In this document: positions 34,860 to 42,796 of the stretch, in pieces
How the letters are laid out: every line of letters starts with the position of its first letter
Numbering within the stretch: position 1 is the stretch's first letter
Assembly: GCF_029850875.1 (NCBI RefSeq)
Contig: NZ_JAOVAM010000007.1
Location: 62,001 to 126,000 of the forward strand
Reading direction: 5' to 3'
DNA: 64,000 bases
Source: Rothia similimucilaginosa
GTDB lineage: Bacteria; Actinomycetota; Actinomycetes; Actinomycetales; Micrococcaceae
Notes under the pieces: generated by a model
Database searches by the model: none
The model's input: only the letters and a program-made list of their open reading frames with translations
What the model was told of the DNA's origin: nothing
Program-made: the position numbers and the translations under genes

Positions 34860-35024
34860 TTTTCCACATCTGTGGAGAAATCTGGGGAAAACTCTTACAC
34901 CCGTGTAATTCAGCCTGTGTAATTCGATTGTTTTAGCCTGTATCTACAGATTTTTAACCTACACTCACAATCGTGGAATTACACGAATGTAGTTATACAC
35001 AGTGTGGAAAACTACTGTGGATAA
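34860..35024. promoter_or_regulatory. DnaA-box cluster in a convergent intergenic region
   Basis: Five matches to the DnaA box in 165 bases: TTTTCCACA 34860-34868, TGTGGAGAA 34871-34879, TTATACACA 34993-35001 (exact TTATNCACA), TGTGGAAAA 35003-35011 and TGTGGATAA 35016-35024 (exact). The genes on both sides point toward this gap, so it is unlikely to be a promoter. This fits a DnaA-titrating or DnaA-reactivating locus such as datA or DARS of E. coli, 16-17 kb from the dnaA-dnaN gap. Function is inferred. Confidence 0.65.
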
Positions 35025-35092
35025 CGTATATCAGTGTCGGATTTCGCGGTTTTTCAGGCTCAATACCTGCCGTTGAGCCACTCTTGAGGGCT

Positions 35093-35905
35093 TTACGGCA
35101 GCGGATTCGAGGACTCGGGCTTCTTCGCAAAAGGAAAAAGTAGCAGCGTCAGCAGTACGCCGCCTATAAAGCCACCCGCGTGGCACGCGTGGGAAATATT
35201 TGACGAAGTCAAAAGGCTATAGATGACATTTACCGCGGTAATCATGGCAAACACACGGGCGGTGTCCTTCTGCTTCATGATGATCAGTAGGGTCAAGAAC
35301 GAACCCATCAGGCCAAAAATACCTCCGGAGGCACCCACCACACTGGTTGCAGGAGCCAATACATACACGCCGATGGCTCCAAAGACGATTGAGCCCAGAT
35401 ACACGAAGAGGAACTTCCAGCGGCCCATCATGCGTTCGAGGGACACGCCGTAGATAAACAGATTAATCACGTTCCACACCAGGTGCATCGGGTCATTCTG
35501 CGAATGCAGAAAACCGTAGCTAATGATGCGGTAGTACTCGCCGTGCTGGACGTAGGGCCACCAGATGGCGCCATGTTTAACGACCCATTGGCTGGGGATG
35601 ATCTGTTGCAGGCCGTAAATCGTAGCGGTTATCAAAATGAGCGTGTAGCTAATATGCCAATGGTGCGCCAGGAAGGAGCCCTGCGCCTTCGAGCTGCCGC
35701 CCGTGAGATCGCGGTAGCAATCGGGGCAGACCATCCCCACGTCCAGTGCCACCTGGCATTCGCCGCAGACAGTTCGATTGCAGCGCCCACACTGGGCGTA
35801 GCTCACGCGGTTGGGGTGGTTGATGCAGACCGTGGGGGTCTGTGCATAGCCTGCGTAGTTGGGAAAGTTCTCCACTGAACCTCCAAAGGTTGTGTACCAG
35901 TTCAT
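35093..35905 (-). CDS. Rhomboid intramembrane serine protease with N-terminal zinc finger
   Basis: A 270-residue rhomboid protease that cuts membrane proteins within the bilayer. Residues about 26-65 form a B-box-like zinc-binding domain (CINHP, CGRCNRTVCGEC, CPDC). Six membrane segments follow. Catalytic residues are the Ser of VVGASGGIFGLMG and the His of CHAGGFIGG; HLVWNVINL carries the conserved Asn. Zinc-finger rhomboids of this build are common in actinobacteria. No good ribosome site precedes the ATG, so the start may differ. Its substrates are unknown. Confidence 0.88.
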   Translation of the reverse strand: MNWYTTFGGSVENFPNYAGYAQTPTVCINHPNRVSYAQCGRCNRTVCGECQVALDVGMVCPDCYRDLTGGSSKAQGSFLAHHWHISYTLILITATIYGLQQIIPSQWVVKHGAIWWPYVQHGEYYRIISYGFLHSQNDPMHLVWNVINLFIYGVSLERMMGRWKFLFVYLGSIVFGAIGVYVLAPATSVVGASGGIFGLMGSFLTLLIIMKQKDTARVFAMITAVNVIYSLLTSSNISHACHAGGFIGGVLLTLLLFPFAKKPESSNPLP

Positions 35906-35935
35906 CCGAAGGTGGTGTATGTGGGCATATAAGCG

Positions 35936-35970
35936 CAGGGGCCCACCGGAAGAATCCTGGCGGGCCCCTG
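35936..35970 (-). terminator. Hairpin after cyclophilin gene
   Basis: CAGGGGCCCACCGG pairs with CTGGCGGGCCCCTG. It lies 64 bases beyond the cyclophilin stop on the minus strand and has no strong T run. Confidence 0.55.
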
Positions 35971-36033
35971 AACTATACGTGTTTTCTCAATACCTTCAGC
36001 AGAATGCTTGTATGAGCTTTCTGATCGGGTTTG

Positions 36034-36561
<528 letters not shown>

Positions 36562-36734
36562 GGCTCTATTGTGGCACGGGGCGGTGCTCATTCGCCATCT
36601 AACATATTTTTTCGCCCCGGGCGCACCGTTGAGCGGGCTTTTTGGGCGGGAATTGAATATCCTGAGAGGTGAACACTACGCGCGCGGCGGCGTTTTCTGG
36701 TTGCTAGCGCATTTTAACCGATGGAGGTCACCCT

Positions 36735-37070
36735 ATGTTCTGCTGCAAGAAGCGTAAGGCACGCAAGGCCGCTAAGGCTCAGGCTATCGTCTCTTCTCTG
36801 GCTGCTGTTGAATCCGCGCTGGAAGGCAAGACCGCTGAGATGTTCGCTGAGAAGCTGACCGGCAACAAGAAGGCCCTGAACAAGGCTCGTAAGGCTACCG
36901 CGAAGACCGTTCGTTCCGCTGAGAAGGAACTGGCTCGTATTGAGCGTAACGGCGGCAAGCGCCCCCGTAAGGGGCTGGCGTTCCTGGGTCTGCTGGTTGC
37001 TCTGGGTGTTGCGGGCGCTGCAGCCTATAACGCAGCTCGCCCCGTGGAGGACCCCTGGAAGAACGCATAA
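36735..37070 (+). CDS. Small basic membrane-anchored hypothetical protein
   Basis: A 111-residue protein starting MFCCKKRKARKAAKAQ, with two adjacent cysteines and a dense lysine/arginine patch. A helical middle (about 15-80) rich in Ala and Lys leads to one hydrophobic segment (GLAFLGLLVALGVAGAAAY, about 83-101) and a short outside tail. ATGGAGGTCACCCT gives a good ribosome site. I recognise no family. The basic N-terminus could contact DNA, RNA or lipid; this is speculation. It ends with a strong terminator. Confidence 0.65.
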   Translation: MFCCKKRKARKAAKAQAIVSSLAAVESALEGKTAEMFAEKLTGNKKALNKARKATAKTVRSAEKELARIERNGGKRPRKGLAFLGLLVALGVAGAAAYNAARPVEDPWKNA

Positions 37071-37145
37071 GCGTTATATTCCCCGTTTTTCCTCTCTACA
37101 CGTTCTGAGACGCCGCTAGCGGCGTGAGGGAGTGCTTTATGAAAG

Positions 37146-37198
37146 ATAGCCGCCCGCTAGAGTTGTGCTCTGGTGGGCGGCTATTTATTTATTTTTTT
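37146..37198 (+). terminator. Terminator after small basic protein gene
   Basis: ATAGCCGCCCGC pairs with GTGGGCGGCTAT; the T-rich tail continues to 37198. Confidence 0.85.
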
Positions 37199-37292
37199 AG
37201 GGGGGCAGAGGCAAAAGGAGGCGCTAGAGATAGAGCACTAAATCTCCTTGGGTGCACCCTGCTGTATTTCCCTGAGATACCCGGATATACAA

Positions 37293-37322
37293 AGAACCCC
37301 ATGTCTTTCAACATGGGGTTCT
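37293..37322 (-). terminator. Terminator after 5S rRNA copy 1
   Basis: AGAACCCCATGT pairs with ACATGGGGTTCT around CTTTCA, 13 bases past the 5S 3-prime end on the minus strand, followed by TTTGTAT. Confidence 0.7.
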
Positions 37323-37336
37323 CGGTTCAAAAATAA

Positions 37337-37452
37337 ACCGGCAATAACCTACTCTCCCACACCCTCAAAAGTGCAGTACCATCGGCGCGAAGAGTCTTAG
37401 CTTCTGGGTTCGGAATGGAGCCAGGCGTTTCCCTCTTGCTATAATCACCGGA
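37337..37452 (-). rRNA. 5S ribosomal RNA, copy 1 (orphan)
   Basis: About 116 bases. On the minus strand the ends CCGGTGAT and ATTGCCGG pair as helix I, and conserved 5S stretches GGGAAACGCC, CCATTCCGAACCC, GAAGCTAAG, GCGCCGATGGTACTGCA and GGGTGTGGGAGAGTAGGT are present. No 16S or 23S gene is in the window. It begins about 3 bases after the tRNA-Ala 3-prime end, an unusual arrangement. It has its own terminator. Confidence 0.9.
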
Positions 37453-37455
37453 AAG

Positions 37456-37528
37456 TGGAGGCGAGGGGACTCGAACCCCTAACCCTCTGCTTGCAAAGCA
37501 GATGCGCTACCAATTGCGCCACGCCCCC
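37456..37528 (-). tRNA. tRNA-Ala (anticodon TGC), copy 1
   Basis: 73 bases. Acceptor GGGGGCG pairs with CGCCTCC (one G-U), the D arm has GGCGCAATTGGTAGCGC, the anticodon arm CTGCTTTGCAAGCAG holds TGC, and the T arm has GGTTCGAGTCC. The CCA end is not encoded. It directly precedes a 5S gene on the same strand. Confidence 0.95.
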
Positions 37529-37619
37529 GTGGTGCCCTACTAGTCTATAACAACTTTTACGACTTCACCAAATCCTCAGGTGCATTTTTTTAGTTAAACC
37601 CATCACATTACTGAGGGAT

Positions 37620-38801
37620 TTAGGTAATAACCTCACCCGGCACTGTCGCCTCACGCTTCGTCAGAGCCTGCAGGGAGGCACTAACTTCCTGCAGGTACTT
37701 ACGAACCGCAGTGCGTTGTGCCTCCTTCACAGTCTCCTCCTTCGACTCAGGAGCCGTGAAACCCACCTTAAACCCATCCCACTGGCTCGCCGACGGATAT
37801 TTCTCGCGAGCATTCCACACCAGCGAGAACGACGCCAAAGTGTTGAGCTCCTTCTTCGTGGCAGCCTTCGACAACACATCAGTGACCGTTGCCACACGCG
37901 AAGACTCGGCAACACTCACCGAAATCTTCGACTGCGCACCCGAGGGCAGGCTCAGTGCCTTCTCCGGAGCCAACTGAATATTCAGGTGAATCTGCTGTAC
38001 CCTCTCGTTCTTCAAATCCAGCTCAGCCAGAGTACGGAAACGCTTCATCAGGGATTCATAGTTCTCATCAATCACTGCAGTATTCAGATGCAGCTCATCT
38101 GCCAGCAGGCCCACCTGGGCGTAGCTCGCAGTCGTTCCCAGAGCCGCGTTAGCGGTCAGCACCTTCAGCCACTGCTCTTCCTTCAGGATTGCCGATTCGT
38201 TCACGCGTAGCGGGCTCACCGGCGCATCCGTCACCGTATGAGCAATATTCTGCGGGTCATTCGCCAAGTCCACACCTCCGTAGGTGACGCTCAGCCGATT
38301 CAAAGAACCGTAGACAGACAGGTTTGTCAGCGCTGTAGCAGCCACCGGCAAATCGGCCTGTGCCGCCTCCGTGAGGGAGAAAGAACCCACCAGACGCAGA
38401 TCCTGCTCACGGCGCCCCTGACCCACATAGATACGCCCCAGCGACTCAATCTTCAGGTAGCGGGTATCGATATTTTCACGAATCAGACGCTCGCGGCGCA
38501 CCAACAGCTTCTCGGTTGAAACCACCGCTGCCGCATCCTCGCCCAGCACTCCGGTTGCCGCAATCTGCGGCATTGCGGCGAGCACCCCGGTGGCGGCAAC
38601 CACGCCGCCTGTCAGAAGCAGTGAGCGGCGGGGCACCACGAGGTGGCGCATCTGCCCGGCAATAGCCTTGCGAGCGGCATTTACGCGAGTAGATGGGGTC
38701 TGAGCAACAGAGTCCTCAGCGGCAACCGATGCCGCCTCAGAAGAGCCCTGAGCGGATGTAATGTGAGAGTTCTCGGGTTCAGGGGTAGGTGAAGAAGACA
38801 C
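37620..38801 (-). CDS. Hypothetical signal-anchored protein
   Basis: A 393-residue protein of unknown function. A polar, Ser/Glu-rich N-terminus (about 60 residues) is followed by VVPRRSLLLTGGVVAATGVL, a basic-then-hydrophobic segment resembling a twin-arginine-like signal or membrane anchor, then a mostly beta-looking outside domain of about 300 residues without cysteines. GTG 38801 is chosen because GGAG lies 5 bases before it; a longer form from 38918 has no ribosome site. It is a single gene inside the segment flanked by the tRNA-Ala/5S repeats. The domain was not recognised. Confidence 0.65.
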   Translation of the reverse strand: MSSSPTPEPENSHITSAQGSSEAASVAAEDSVAQTPSTRVNAARKAIAGQMRHLVVPRRSLLLTGGVVAATGVLAAMPQIAATGVLGEDAAAVVSTEKLLVRRERLIRENIDTRYLKIESLGRIYVGQGRREQDLRLVGSFSLTEAAQADLPVAATALTNLSVYGSLNRLSVTYGGVDLANDPQNIAHTVTDAPVSPLRVNESAILKEEQWLKVLTANAALGTTASYAQVGLLADELHLNTAVIDENYESLMKRFRTLAELDLKNERVQQIHLNIQLAPEKALSLPSGAQSKISVSVAESSRVATVTDVLSKAATKKELNTLASFSLVWNAREKYPSASQWDGFKVGFTAPESKEETVKEAQRTAVRKYLQEVSASLQALTKREATVPGEVIT

Positions 38802-38933
38802 AGAATCTCCATAGTGAGAGCGAGCGCAAAGCCCACCGGCGGTTTGAGGGGAGTGAAGTCCCTCTAGAATACCGCTCGCGTCCTTACATCTGCTAAAGAA
38901 TCGCGGCGCATCAATCACAAGGGCATAAAGAAA

Positions 38934-38966
38934 ATCTATGGGGTGGACTCAGTCCACCCCATAGAT
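38934..38966 (-). terminator. Terminator of phosphate transporter operon
   Basis: A 16-bp perfect stem (ATCTATGGGGTGGACT with its complement) around one base, 41 bases past the DUF3349 gene stop on the minus strand, with a short T-rich tail. Confidence 0.75.
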
Positions 38967-39007
38967 CATAAGCTTCATGAGAGCTCTGAACTCTCAGCAC
39001 AGATTAT

Positions 39008-39460
39008 TTAGGCTTCCTCAACCGAAGCAGCGTTCGGAGCCGGGATATTAGCCGACTCAGCAGCAAGCTCCGCAATGCGAATCTCACCGGTCGTCGGATC
39101 CTCATACGCAACATACTCGGTGCCGCCTGCGAGGGGCTCTGCATCCTCGTTCACGTGATTCTCCGCAATTAGGAAACCGTGAGCACCAAGAATCTTAGCG
39201 ACACGATCAATATCCTGAGGAGTCGGAGTATGGTCCACCACGCGACGCATGTACTCATTAATGCGCTGGTCACTGACATATGCCTCACCACGGGCAGCGC
39301 GAGACTGCATGAGCTGACGAACAACTTCTTGCAGCTGCTCATCGGTCAGACGCATCTTCAAAATAGCCATCACTGCCGCACGGTCCTGCACCGGAACATC
39401 CTTGGGATACCCGATGCTCAGCCAGTCGATTACTCGAGAGATTATGCTCTTATCAGGCAC
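39008..39460 (-). CDS. DUF3349 family protein
   Basis: A 150-residue protein. The first 100 residues fit DUF3349, a small helical fold known from mycobacteria: VIDWLSIGYPKDVPVQDRAAVMAILKMRLTDEQ (marked by WLSIGYP and VPVQDR), then VVRQLM and a second helical half ending GAHGFLIA. The acidic C-terminal tail (about 45 residues) adds VAYEDPTTGEIRIAEL. Function unknown. It is third in a minus-strand unit after the phosphate transporter and its small membrane partner. Confidence 0.7.
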   Translation of the reverse strand: MPDKSIISRVIDWLSIGYPKDVPVQDRAAVMAILKMRLTDEQLQEVVRQLMQSRAARGEAYVSDQRINEYMRRVVDHTPTPQDIDRVAKILGAHGFLIAENHVNEDAEPLAGGTEYVAYEDPTTGEIRIAELAAESANIPAPNAASVEEA

Positions 39461-39510
39461 CGAGCCCCTCCTTCAAAGCAGTCATCATATGCAATTTAGT
39501 GTTCACGGGA

Positions 39511-39816
39511 TTAGTGGCCTCCACCGGTTACGCCGAAGATATTCCAGCCGAAAGTGTGGTCGATAAAGTCCTTAGCGACCCAGAGAATACCGATGATTAC
39601 GATTGCTACGATAATAGCAAAAATGCAGGACGCGGCAATCTTCGCCATCGTTCCCGGAGGCTCAATTTCCACAAGCTTGCCGTCCGCCGTGTATTCGGTA
39701 CGACCGGCCAGCAGACGCAGACCCATCGCATACAGTGCCGGAAGGCCCGCACCGAAGAACAGACCGGCGATAAACACCGGAATGACCTTATCTAGAATGT
39801 CGATTACGTACTGCAT
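39511..39816 (-). CDS. Small membrane protein next to phosphate transporter
   Basis: A 101-residue protein with two membrane segments (VIPVFIAGLFFGAGLPALYAM near 10-31 and AASCIFAIIVAIVIIGILWV near 61-80) joined by a polar loop (GRTEYTADGKLVEIEPPG). It begins 2 bases after the PiT gene stop. Small proteins of this kind accompany PiT transporters in several actinobacteria and may be a subunit or regulator; this is inference from position. Confidence 0.7.
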   Translation of the reverse strand: MQYVIDILDKVIPVFIAGLFFGAGLPALYAMGLRLLAGRTEYTADGKLVEIEPPGTMAKIAASCIFAIIVAIVIIGILWVAKDFIDHTFGWNIFGVTGGGH

Positions 39817-39818
39817 GG

Positions 39819-41048
39819 CTACGAACCTGCCTTCTCAGTAGCAAGAGTCTGAGCTTCTGCGGATACTTCAGCGCTGGTGACTGCAGCGCCTTCCTTTTCA
39901 TCCCAGTCGCCAGTCACATTCGAAGCATCAATGTTGTCCTTCCGGGAATGGCGCCACATCAGGAAGCAGAAGATAATCAGCAACGCAAACACGGTCATTT
40001 CGCCAACAAACTGAGTACCGCTCAGAGTATTCAGGCCGTGACCAATCAACCAGGTCAGCGCACCTACAATTGCAGCAGCCGGCAGAGTAATCAGCCAAGC
40101 AACCACCATACGGCCAGCAACGTACCAGCGAACCTCAGCGCCCTTACGACCCAGGCCACTACCCAGAATCGAGCCGGATGCCACGTGAGTGGTGGACAGT
40201 GCCATACCGAAGTGCGAAGAGGTCAGAATAATCGCAGCAGACGCGCCATCAGCAGCAACGCCCTGAGGGGTATCCACCTCAACAATGCCCTTACCGAGGG
40301 TACGGATAATGCGCCAGCCGCCCAGGTAAGTACCCAGGGCAATAGCAACAGCACAGGATGCCTTCACCCACATGGGAATCGCATCGTCATTGTTCAGGGT
40401 GCCCGAAGCAACCAGAGCCAGGAAAATCACGCCCATGGTCTTCTGCGCATCGTTGGTACCGTGTGCCAGAGACATCAGGGAGGCGGTCGCAATCTGTCCC
40501 TTGCGGAAACCACCGTGCTTACGGTCATCAGCAACCGGAGCAGCAATACGGTAAACCAGCCAGGTACCGGTTGCTGCCACGATAGCCGCGATGACGGGGG
40601 AGAGAACCGCGGGAACAATAATCTTGGACAGAACGCCCATCCACTGCACTCCGTCAAAGCCGATAGCGACAATAGCCGAACCAATCAGGCCACCGAACAG
40701 AGCGTGCGACGAGGAGGAGGGAAGACCCAAAAGCCAGGTCAAAACGTTCCAGAGGATGCCGCCAACCAGGCCGGTAAAGACGATGAGCATCAGCGCTGAA
40801 CCATCCGTCGCTACATCGATACGGTCTAGGTTCACGATACCGCTACCGACCGAGCGTGCCACCTCAACGGAGAGGAATGCGCCCACAAGGTTCAGGGACG
40901 CAGAAAGCGCCACGGCGGTCTTAGGCTTCAGAGCACCGGTTGCAATGGAGGTTGCCATCGCGTTACCGGTGTCATGGAAGCCATTCGTAAAGTCGAAGGC
41001 GAGCGCGGTAAGCACCACGATCACGAGAATAATGAGTTCTGTAGTCAC
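39819..41048 (-). CDS. pit: Inorganic phosphate transporter, PiT family
   Basis: A 409-residue low-affinity phosphate/metal-phosphate symporter. Both inverted-repeat family signatures are visible: FDFTNGFHDTGNAMATSIAT near the N-terminus and SLAHGTNDAQKTMGVIFLAL in the second half. Ten or so membrane segments lie between, with a central polar loop and an acidic C-terminal tail. It heads the unit pit-small membrane protein-DUF3349. A PHO-box-like direct repeat lies about 250 bases upstream, hinting at PhoP control. Confidence 0.9.
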   Translation of the reverse strand: MTTELIILVIVVLTALAFDFTNGFHDTGNAMATSIATGALKPKTAVALSASLNLVGAFLSVEVARSVGSGIVNLDRIDVATDGSALMLIVFTGLVGGILWNVLTWLLGLPSSSSHALFGGLIGSAIVAIGFDGVQWMGVLSKIIVPAVLSPVIAAIVAATGTWLVYRIAAPVADDRKHGGFRKGQIATASLMSLAHGTNDAQKTMGVIFLALVASGTLNNDDAIPMWVKASCAVAIALGTYLGGWRIIRTLGKGIVEVDTPQGVAADGASAAIILTSSHFGMALSTTHVASGSILGSGLGRKGAEVRWYVAGRMVVAWLITLPAAAIVGALTWLIGHGLNTLSGTQFVGEMTVFALLIIFCFLMWRHSRKDNIDASNVTGDWDEKEGAAVTSAEVSAEAQTLATEKAGS

Positions 41049-41295
41049 AAGAAAATTATCTGTCGGTTTTCGCGAAATCTAAAGTATTCCGGATTAACAC
41101 GAAATAACAGATGAACCCATATCTATTTACGGGTTTTCGTGAGGGTTTCACTGGAGAGCCTACATTTTAGGAGCAAAAACACTGAAATTCCGCGGCAGGA
41201 TAGGTGCACCCAACAGAATATTTAAGTTGGTTTATGTGGCTTAAGCGTAGACGTGGGGGAGAGGGGCGATTATATCCATCGATAGGCTAAAGTGT
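41049..41295 (-). promoter_or_regulatory. Leader region of the phosphate transporter operon
   Basis: About 250 bases between the PiT start and the PHO-box-like repeat. It is AT-rich near 41090-41120 and presumably holds the promoter. I see no clear terminator, riboswitch or small gene in it or in the rest of the gap to 41562. Confidence 0.35.
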
Positions 41296-41313
41296 GTTCA
41301 CCAAGTGTTCACC
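41296..41313 (-). promoter_or_regulatory. PHO-box-like direct repeat (putative PhoP site)
   Basis: GTTCACC repeated with exactly 11-base spacing: 41296-41302 and 41307-41313. This is the layout of PhoP sites in Streptomyces and relatives (direct 11-base units starting GTTCACC). It is upstream of a phosphate transporter. The distance to the gene and the absence of a mapped promoter keep this tentative. Confidence 0.45.
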
Positions 41314-41562
41314 TTCAGGAACCTCCCAGCTTTCTTTTTTGTGACTCATCTTTATTATTCAGACCTCATTTATCCCTCATTCACGCCCAAGCAGCACCCT
41401 TTTCGCTGCAGATGTGGGTTTCGATCAACTGTACTTGCCATCACACGCCAAGATCACCAAGCTACAGTCAAGAGCTCCCCTCAAAGACCGCAAGCATACA
41501 TAGGTCAGATACAACATGGGACAGATGCCCAGATTGCCATATACCAGCTTCAGCATACAACA

Positions 41563-41595
41563 AAAGACCCCGCATCTTTCGATACGGGGTCTTTT
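41563..41595 (-). terminator. Terminator after 5S rRNA copy 2
   Basis: AAAGACCCCG pairs with CGGGGTCTTT around a loop, 11 bases past the 5S 3-prime end. Minus-strand transcripts end in TTTTGTTG after it. Its sequence is unrelated to the terminator after 5S copy 1. Confidence 0.75.
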
Positions 41596-41605
41596 TCAAA
41601 AAGAA

Positions 41606-41721
41606 ACCGGCAATGACCTACTCTCCCACACCCTCAAAAGTGCAGTACCATCGGCGCGAAGAGTCTTAGCTTCTGGGTTCGGAATGGAGCCAGGCGTTTC
41701 CCTCTTGCTATAATCACCGGA
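41606..41721 (-). rRNA. 5S ribosomal RNA, copy 2 (orphan)
   Basis: Same sequence as copy 1 apart from one base in the 3-prime strand of helix I (a G in the plus-strand sequence at 41615). It is the last gene of tRNA-Ile, tRNA-Ala, 5S. The usual 23S gene between tRNA-Ala and 5S is absent. Confidence 0.9.
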
Positions 41722-41724
41722 AAG

Positions 41725-41797
41725 TGGAGGCGAGGGGACTCGAACCCCTAACCCTCTGCTTGCAAAGCAGATGCGCTACCAATTGCGCCACGCCCCC
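41725..41797 (-). tRNA. tRNA-Ala (anticodon TGC), copy 2
   Basis: Identical to copy 1. It lies 144 bases downstream of tRNA-Ile(GAT), the same pair that follows gyrA in mycobacteria and other actinobacteria. Confidence 0.95.
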
Positions 41798-41941
41798 GTC
41801 TCAGCGGAAACCACTGTTTAGTTATTCTTCCAAGCCTTCACGACTTCATTGCTCTGATACTTCTTCAAGATCTTCACAGTGACACACGAAATAACAGTAA
41901 GAATCAATAATCTCTTCATTATTGCCTTTCATAGTGTGGAG

Positions 41942-42015
41942 TGGGCGTACCAAGAATCGAACTTGGGACCTCTTCGTTATCAGCGAAGCGCTCTAACCGT
42001 CTGAGCTATACGCCC
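41942..42015 (-). tRNA. tRNA-Ile (anticodon GAT)
   Basis: 74 bases. Acceptor GGGCGTA pairs with TACGCCC, D arm AGCTCAGACGGTTAGAGCG, anticodon loop CTGATAA holds GAT, and T arm has GTTCGATTC. Only one copy is present in the window, so it was not part of the repeat that carries tRNA-Ala and 5S. Confidence 0.95.
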
Positions 42016-42157
42016 TCCCTCTGCGGAATTTCTTCCGTAGAACGAAATATAACTATACAGGTTTTTGAAGGTAACACCAAACCAAAAAAGCATGTTCTGC
42101 ATCACATTTAATATCGAAGGTTCCCGAGCATACAGAACGGGGACATACAGAACGAGC

Positions 42158-42187
42158 GGCACCGTCTCCATCGGAGACAGTACCGCC
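42158..42187 (-). terminator. Hairpin after DUF3566 gene
   Basis: GGCACCGTCTCC pairs imperfectly with GGAGACAGTACCGCC, 28 bases beyond the DUF3566 stop on the minus strand. A near-repeat ACAGAACGGGGACATACAGAACGAG is next to it. Confidence 0.5.
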
Positions 42188-42214
42188 CGCACACAAAGCT
42201 CAAAAAGCTACAAA

Positions 42215-42796
42215 CTAGGACTCATCGCTCAGAGTCAAGGTCACGCCACCAACCAGCTTCGCAGCCAGGTTGTAAAGAATCGCGCCAATCATACCCAGCA
42301 GAGTAAAGACCACAGTATTGGCCACAGCAAAAATAGTAGTCACCAAAGCAACCTGACCCAGCGAAATCATCTGCGAAATATCTACAGCAGTCGAACCGGT
42401 ACCCAGAGAGCTAATCAGCTGGTTCACACCGACAAACGCGCCAGAAGCCTGCAGGAACAGCCACAGAATCACCGAAGCCACCACAGTCACAATGCCCAGA
42501 GCAATAGACAGCAGGAAGATCAGCTTAGCCACCGACCACGTATCAACCTTCTGAACCACCAAACGCGCGCGACGAATCTTCGAACGCGGCGCCGGACGCA
42601 CCAACTGACGGCGCGAACCGGTCGGACGCTTAGTCTTTACAGGGCGCTTGCCAGCAGGACGCTTAGCGGTACCGCCAGGACGAGCCTGACCCGAACGCGA
42701 CTGAGCCGGGCGACGCGCACCAGCCTTAGCCGCACCCGAAGACTTGGATGCGCCAGCCGACGCCGAACGCTGTGTCGACGCAGGAGTGCTGCTCAT
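42215..42796 (-). CDS. DUF3566 membrane protein
   Basis: A 193-residue protein, the usual neighbour of gyrA in actinobacteria (as Rv0007 in M. tuberculosis). About 75 N-terminal residues are disordered and rich in Ala, Arg, Ser and Pro, then ARLVVQKVDTWSVAKLIFLL starts the DUF3566 core with two membrane segments and a polar loop between them. Its ATG shares one base with the gyrA stop codon, so it is translationally coupled. A link to cell envelope or division is suspected but not proven. Confidence 0.85.
   Translation of the reverse strand: MSSTPASTQRSASAGASKSSGAAKAGARRPAQSRSGQARPGGTAKRPAGKRPVKTKRPTGSRRQLVRPAPRSKIRRARLVVQKVDTWSVAKLIFLLSIALGIVTVVASVILWLFLQASGAFVGVNQLISSLGTGSTAVDISQMISLGQVALVTTIFAVANTVVFTLLGMIGAILYNLAAKLVGGVTLTLSDES

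Larger units (their letters stand above)
37335..37530. repeat. 196-bp direct repeat, copy 1 (5S + tRNA-Ala)
   Basis: Identical to 41604-41799 except for one base (37346 A versus 41615 G). The identity covers a whole 5S rRNA gene and a whole tRNA-Ala gene and stops abruptly at both ends. Copies lie 4,269 bases apart in the same direction. Confidence 0.95.
41604..41799. repeat. 196-bp direct repeat, copy 2 (5S + tRNA-Ala)
   Basis: Partner of 37335-37530, one mismatch in 196 bases. This copy lies in the conserved gyrA-DUF3566-tRNA-Ile-tRNA-Ala context, so it is probably the original and the other a duplicate. Confidence 0.95.
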
